From: Prevotella sp. UBA2456
Lineage (GTDB): Bacteria > Bacteroidota > Bacteroidia > Bacteroidales > Bacteroidaceae
Direction of reading: 5' to 3'
Length of the DNA stretch: 24,662 nt
Assembly (NCBI GenBank): GCA_002342415.1
Contig: DDPY01000003.1
Location: forward strand, 1 to 24,662
In this document: positions 22,201 through 24,662 of the stretch, piece after piece
How positions within the stretch are numbered: the first letter of the stretch is position 1
How the letters are laid out: each line of letters begins with the position of its first letter
Notes under the pieces: model-generated
The model's database searches: none
The model's input: the letters and a program-made list of their open reading frames with translations, nothing else
What the model was told of the DNA's origin: nothing
Position numbers and translations under genes: made by a program

Positions 22201-23201
22201 TTCGATGCCTTGATCAGTATCTGCTCAGGAGTCTGGTACAGCCACTTGCGGGCGGGGATGATGTCCTCCCAGTCGCGCAGCTCTTTCTCCTCTCCCCTCT
22301 CTCCATTCTCCTCTTCTATACGCGGATAGGCTGTCATATAGACGGCTGTTCCAGCAATGGGCCACGAGCCTACGCCGCCGCCCATACGGTCGCGAATCTC
22401 GCCGCCCGTACCCGTTGCAGCACCGTTGAAGGGCTCTACGGTGGTGGGGAAGTTGTGGGTCTCGGCTTTCAGCGAGATGACGCTCTCTATGTCCTTCACG
22501 CGGAAATAGTCGCTCGTACTCTGGTCGGCAGGGGCAAACTGCTCGACCACAGGGCCTTGGGCAAAGGCTACATTGTCCTTGTAGGCAGACAGTATCTTGT
22601 TGGGATTCTCCTGAGTAGTCTTCTTGATCATCTGGAACAGACTCGACTCCATCTCCTGGCCGTCGATGATGAACGTACCTCCGAAAATCTTGTGGCGGCA
22701 GTGCTCAGAGTTGATCTGGGCAAAGCCGAAAATCTCGGAGTCTGTCAGCGGACGGCCGTTCTCCTTCTCAATCTTGTGCAGATAGTCTATCTCCTCCGGA
22801 CTGAGTGCCAGACCTTCCTGCTCGTTGTATTCTTCCAGATTGTCGACATACTTGATGGGCTCAGGCTTGATGTTGATGGTGAAGATGCCCTGATCCAGTC
22901 CGTCGTACATACGCTGGAGCATGGGGTCGTGCTCGGCATCGGCTGAGGCCACGGGGAAATACTCCTCGATGCGCTGGATGCCCGTGAGACCCATGTTCTG
23001 TGTAATCTCGACGGCATTGGTAGACCAAGGGGTCACCATCTCGCGGCGCGGACCGACATAGTGGCCTGTCAGCACTTCGTCTTTCAGCAGCTCGGCATTG
23101 CCATAGAGCCAGCTCAGTTCCTTCACTTCTTGTTCGTTCAACGGGTGATTGGCCTCGGTGGCAATCACGCTCTTCTGGGGAGTCTTGAAAAAGAGAATCA
23201 T
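19284..23201 (-). CDS. purL: Phosphoribosylformylglycinamidine synthase (single-chain PurL)
   Basis: A 1305-residue cytoplasmic enzyme of purine synthesis, converting FGAR, ATP and glutamine to FGAM. The N-terminal domain starts MILFFKTPQKSVIATE. The two AIRS-like synthetase halves include LKAETHNFPTTVEPFNGAATGTGGEIRD (residue run shown in parts: LKAETHNFPTT, GAATGTGGEIRD). The C-terminal class I glutaminase carries Cys1126 (GICNGCQ), His1263 and Glu1265 (PHLERAVF). Bacteroides PurL is, from memory, about 1235 residues; the excess is explained by repeat-encoded inserts at about 294-308, 594-604, 943-955, 1019-1030, 1137-1148 and 1156-1169. None hits a known catalytic residue, so the enzyme is probably active. 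A consensus promoter lies upstream; two chromate transporter genes follow on the same strand. Confidence 0.97.
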   Translation of the reverse strand: MILFFKTPQKSVIATEANHPLNEQEVKELSWLYGNAELLKDEVLTGHYVGPRREMVTPWSTNAVEITQNMGLTGIQRIEEYFPVASADAEHDPMLQRMYDGLDQGIFTINIKPEPIKYVDNLEEYNEQEGLALSPEEIDYLHKIEKENGRPLTDSEIFGFAQINSEHCRHKIFGGTFIIDGQEMESSLFQMIKKTTQENPNKILSAYKDNVAFAQGPVVEQFAPADQSTSDYFRVKDIESVISLKAETHNFPTTVEPFNGAATGTGGEIRDRMGGGVGSWPIAGTAVYMTAYPRIEEENGERGEEKELRDWEDIIPARKWLYQTPEQILIKASNGASDFGNKFGQPLICGSVLTFEHQEKGSGSVATNTKYAYDKVIMLAGGVGYGTKRDCLKKEPQKGNKVVVVGGDNYRIGLGGGSVSSVDTGRYSNGIELNAIQRANPEMQKRAYNLVRALCEEDQNPVVSIHDHGSAGHLNCLSELVEECGGEIDMTKLPIGDKTLSAKEIIANESQERMGLLIDEKHIEHVQKIAERERAPMYVVGETTGDAHFSFKQGDGVKPFDLDVAQMFGHSPKTIMKDNTVEHTYENVKYAKPSDYSDCSEYSDKISEYLERVLQLEAVACKDWLTNKVDRSVTGKIARQQCQGEIQLPLSDCGVVALDYRGRKGIATALGHAPQAGLADPAAGSVLSVAEALTNIVWAPLADGMESLSLSANWMWPCRSQEGEDARLYAGVKALSDFCCELHINVPTGKDSLSLTQQYPNGEKIISPGTVIVSAGGEVSDIRKVVSPVVKNDKHASLYHIDFSFDEQHLGGSAFAQSLGKVGSDVPTVKNAEYFADAFMAVQQLIEKGWVMAGHDISAGGLITTLLEMTFANTKGGMHINLHDLCQDGDVVKTLFAENPGVVIQVSDEHKQDFKDFMEEQGVGFAKIGYTVDDSREIVVVYPSGTSETSKTSETRFDIDKLRDTWYKTSYLLDRKQSFNGKAKERYENYKKQPLEMKFNRDFTGTLKQYGLNPDRWKDNVQCSMSNVQLPKAAIIREKGTNGEREMAYCLYLAGFEVKDVMMTDLISGRETLEDINMIVFCGGFSNSDVLGSAKGWAGAFLFNPKAKEALDKFYAREDTLSLGICNGCQLMVELGLIEHSTLNIEHSAAPENAATNNVQSSMFNVQSKIRMLHNDSHKFESEFISLSIPQNNSVMFGSLSGNKLGLWVAHGEGKFHLPEAEDKYNVIAKYNYHGYPANPNGSDYDVAGICSEDGRHLCMMPHLERAVFPWQCAWYPEHRRMDEVTPWIEAFVNARKWVEERVKS
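19698..19790. repeat. Pair of inverted CAATGTT heptad arrays within purL
   Basis: Two arrays in opposite orientation (19698-19733 and 19760-19790) encode NNVQSSMFNVQS and LIEHSTLNIEHS. Their perfect 16-bp inverted copies, 19701-19716 and 19760-19775, are 43 bases apart and could form a stem in the mRNA. Confidence 0.92.
20113..20145. repeat. CAATGTT heptad insert in purL
   Basis: About four 7-bp units on the gene strand (CAATGTT, CAATGTT, CAATGTC, GAATGTT) encode NVQCSMSNVQ between a conserved YGLNPDRWK segment and the start of the glutaminase domain (AAIIREKGTNGE). Confidence 0.9.
20334..20378. repeat. ACTAGTnnn 9-bp array in purL
   Basis: Five units at 20334, 20343, 20352, 20361 and 20370 are strictly 9 bp apart. 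On the gene strand they encode SGTSETSKTSETR. The same unit encodes a signal peptide at 9995 and a loop at 7120. Confidence 0.93.
21391..21420. repeat. TCTGAGTAn 9-bp repeat in purL
   Basis: Three units at 21391, 21400 and 21409, plus a partial one, encode SDYSDCSEYSDK on the gene strand. It is a second 9-bp family, not otherwise seen in the window. Confidence 0.75.
22281..22320. repeat. Purine-rich GAGAGG repeat insert in purL
   Basis: On the gene strand this is an almost pure purine tract of GAGAGG-like units. It encodes IEEENGERGEEKE between AYPR and RDWEDIIPARKWLYQ, where other PurL proteins as I recall have only a few residues. Confidence 0.6.
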
Positions 23202-23235
23202 ACCTTTTATACCTTATTATATTTAGATTTGCCTG

Positions 23236-23266
23236 CAAAGGTAGTGCAAATCGAGCGAAATGCAAA
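23236..23266 (-). promoter_or_regulatory. Consensus promoter for purL
   Basis: On the minus strand, TTTG (23266-23263) is followed after 19 bp by TACCTTTG (23243-23236), an exact fit to the Bacteroidetes TTTG / TAnnTTTG promoter. The start would be near 23229, giving a leader of about 28 bases. The -33 box lies within one arm of the hairpin at 23257-23293. Confidence 0.82.
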
Positions 23267-23293
23267 GAAAAAATCTATTTTTCTTTGCATTTC
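23257..23293. repeat. Perfect 16-bp inverted repeat overlapping the purL -33 box
   Basis: Arms GAAATGCAAAGAAAAA (23257-23272) and TTTTTCTTTGCATTTC (23278-23293) are perfect inverted copies around ATCTA. It may be an operator, a terminator-like stem or a mobile palindrome. A similar element follows at 23379-23416. Confidence 0.9.
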
Positions 23294-23378
23294 TCTGACC
23301 TGAAGGTGCAGAGTGTGGCGTTGCAATCCGAGATGAAGCCTACCTTCGACGCATAGTCAAGGGTACGAAAAGTCGGGC

Positions 23379-23416
23379 GAACTGCAAAAGGAAAACCGTT
23401 TTTTCTTTTGCAGTTC
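23379..23416. repeat. Second inverted repeat, related to the one at 23257
   Basis: Arms GAACTGCAAAAG and CTTTTGCAGTTC are perfect over 12 bp, and the pairing continues through AAAA/TTTT around a short centre. It shares the layout GCGAA(A/C)TGCAAA plus A-tract with the element at 23257-23293, and the same upstream GCG. Confidence 0.88.
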
Positions 23417-23477
23417 CAAGCACGGCTTATTTTTTTCTCCGTGTGGTGATAAGTTCCTGAGTCGTTAGGGAGTTTAT

Positions 23478-23561
23478 GTTTCCAACTTGTGTACGTATGT
23501 TTCCAACTTGGAGACACATGTTTCTAACTTATGCACACATGTTTCCAAGTTGGAAACATAA
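23478..23561. repeat. Four 21-bp repeats with GTTTCCAACTT core
   Basis: Units start at 23478, 23499, 23520 and 23541, exactly 21 bp apart. Each begins GTTTCCAACTT (or one-base variants) and ends in a variable part closing with an AT. The fourth unit closes as a palindrome, ATGTTTCCAA G TTGGAAACAT (23539-23559). It lies upstream of the OmpA-like gene. The GTTTCCAACTT unit is familiar from other Bacteroidales genomes. Confidence 0.93.
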
Positions 23562-23667
23562 CTTCCCAGCCGATAAAGAAACTCTTCATGGGCCTCCGCC
23601 GAGAGTCAAAGTAACTTAAAAATATCTAAAACGCTGCAACTTTCGGACATTTTCTGCGTCTAATCAC

Positions 23668-23675
23668 TAACTTTG
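23668..23675 (+). promoter_or_regulatory. -7 element for the OmpA-like gene
   Basis: TAACTTTG at 23668-23675 matches TAnnTTTG exactly, 32 bp before the ATG at 23708. The -33 region is weak (TTTC at 23641-23644, 23 bp upstream), so regulation or another sigma factor contact may matter. Confidence 0.65.
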
Positions 23676-23707
23676 CAAACCGAAGTAATAATTAAATTCG
23701 AAAAAAG

Positions 23708-24541
23708 ATGAAGAAAAGTGTTTTCATGATTTCGCTGGTTTCAGTATTGCTGATGACCAGCTGTGCTTCCAAGAAAGAGCTGGTGGCTTGTCAGGAAGAG
23801 AACAAGGCTTTGCAGTCTAATTTCCAGGATACCAAGGAGCTGCTGGCGGCTTCCAACACCCGCGTGGCCAGCCTCGAGGAGCAACTGGCAGAACTGCGTA
23901 AGACCAATGCCACCCTCCAGAACTCGCTGGACAAGAGTCTGACCAACGCAAGCCAGAACAATGTGTCAATCGAAAAACTGGTAGACCAGATCAACGAGTC
24001 CAACCAGTACATCCGTCATCTGGTTGAAGTGAAGTCGAAGAGCGACTCGCTCAACATGGTGCTCACCAACAACCTGACCCGCTCGCTCTCGAAGGAAGAG
24101 CTGAAGGAAGTCGACGTGCAGGTGCTCAAGGGCGTAGTCTACATCTCGCTGGCCGACAATATGCTCTACAAGAGTGGCTCGTACGAGATTAACGACCGCG
24201 CTGCCGAGACGCTCTCCAAGATTGCCAAGATCATCAAGGACTACAAAGACTATGATGTGCTCATCGAGGGCAACACCGACGATGTGCCCATCAAGCGCGA
24301 GAACATCCGCAACAACTGGGACCTCTCTTGTCTGCGTGCATCGTCTGTCGTCCAGGCTCTGCAGAACAATTATGGTGTAGACCCCAAGCGGCTGACTGCT
24401 GGCGGACGCGGTGAGTACAACCCCCTGCAGCCCAACACTACGGAACTCGGCAAGCAGCGCAACCGCCGCACACAGATCATCATCACGCCCAAGCTCGACG
24501 AGTTTATGGACCTGATTGGACAGGCTCCCGACGGAGAGTAA
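23708..24541 (+). CDS. OmpA-family peptidoglycan-binding lipoprotein
   Basis: The 277-residue protein has a lipobox (MTSC) with lipidated Cys19. A long coiled coil follows (about 22-110, many Glu/Leu/Asn heptads), and then an OmpA C-terminal domain (about 150-262). The domain's peptidoglycan-binding features are clear: EGNTDDVPI with Asp191/Asp192, NWDLSCLRA with Arg210, and NRRTQIIITP with Arg253/Arg254. It should link the outer membrane to the peptidoglycan, in the manner of Pal or the MotB C-terminus. It has its own promoter and terminator. The coiled coil may span part of the periplasm or mediate oligomerisation. The family is secure; the specific cell-envelope role is unknown. Confidence 0.93.
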   Translation: MKKSVFMISLVSVLLMTSCASKKELVACQEENKALQSNFQDTKELLAASNTRVASLEEQLAELRKTNATLQNSLDKSLTNASQNNVSIEKLVDQINESNQYIRHLVEVKSKSDSLNMVLTNNLTRSLSKEELKEVDVQVLKGVVYISLADNMLYKSGSYEINDRAAETLSKIAKIIKDYKDYDVLIEGNTDDVPIKRENIRNNWDLSCLRASSVVQALQNNYGVDPKRLTAGGRGEYNPLQPNTTELGKQRNRRTQIIITPKLDEFMDLIGQAPDGE

Positions 24542-24579
24542 AGTCCAGGACCTATATAATTATAATATGTGTAGAAGGT

Positions 24580-24616
24580 TTGGGGGTTGATATTTGTCAA
24601 TTCCCAACTTTTTTTT
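24580..24616 (+). terminator. Rho-independent terminator of the OmpA-like gene
   Basis: An 11-bp stem, TTGGGGGTTGA (24580-24590) with TCAATTCCCAA (24597-24607), contains two G-T wobbles around the loop TATTTG. C and eight T follow. It lies 38 bp after the stop. Confidence 0.88.
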
Positions 24617-24662
24617 ATGCAAAAAATGAAAATTTTCTTGGAAAAGTTTTGGTGATTCGGAA

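Noticed and set aside
21453..22946. Long + strand open frames opposite purL
   Set aside because: The minus strand carries continuous PurL homology; the opposite frames have no promoter or known motif and arise from codon bias.

Overview
The window looks like a Bacteroidales chromosome, most probably Prevotella or a close relative. The reasons are TAnnTTTG -7 promoter elements with TTTG-like -33 boxes, Bacteroidetes-type lipoproteins and signal peptides ending in AQ, a single-chain PurL, GH127/GH78-type glycan enzymes, and the GTTTCCAACTT repeat. Assignment rests on sequence reading only; no search was run.

Layout. (1) 1-166: the 3' end of an Fe/Mn superoxide dismutase. (2) 167-2588: an AT-richer, mosaic stretch with a DUF1016/YhcG-type PD-(D/E)XK nuclease, a RhuM-like fragment bounded by 7-bp repeats, an orphan MNT-type nucleotidyltransferase without an obvious partner, a probable DUF3307 remnant and a small helicase-associated-domain protein. 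(3) 2598-3473: an alpha/beta-hydrolase lipoprotein that converges with (4) a glycan-degradation locus, 3475-17249. This holds a divergent GH127 gene and a + strand gene train: a 1454-residue multi-domain glycosidase (GH43-like propeller, second propeller, beta-sandwich, (alpha/alpha)6 domain), a GH78 rhamnosidase, a DapA/NanA-family aldolase, an SSS sodium symporter, an L-fucose/D-arabinose isomerase and a secreted FMN-binding protein. (5) 17390-17992: an outer-membrane barrel protein with a terminator. (6) Minus strand 18070-23201: purL followed by two half-size chromate transporters. (7) 23202-23707: a 506-bp regulatory and repeat region. (8) 23708-24541: an OmpA-like lipoprotein with a terminator.

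Working together. The enzyme set (GH127, a protein resembling GH143-GH142 enzymes, GH78, an aldolase for 2-keto-3-deoxy acids, a symporter and a D-arabinose/L-fucose isomerase) fits a pathway that releases the 3-deoxy acids Kdo and DHA from pectic rhamnogalacturonan-II side chains and catabolises them. This is inference.

The most unusual signal is a set of short tandem repeat families (7-bp units CAACTGT/CAACTCT, CAATGTT, GGTTCAT, AAATAGT; 9-bp units ACTAGTnnn and TCTGAGTAn). They fill intergenic gaps, but they also sit in frame inside conserved genes. PurL alone carries about six insertions. Elsewhere the repeats supply a start codon, several stop codons and the hydrophobic core of a signal peptide.
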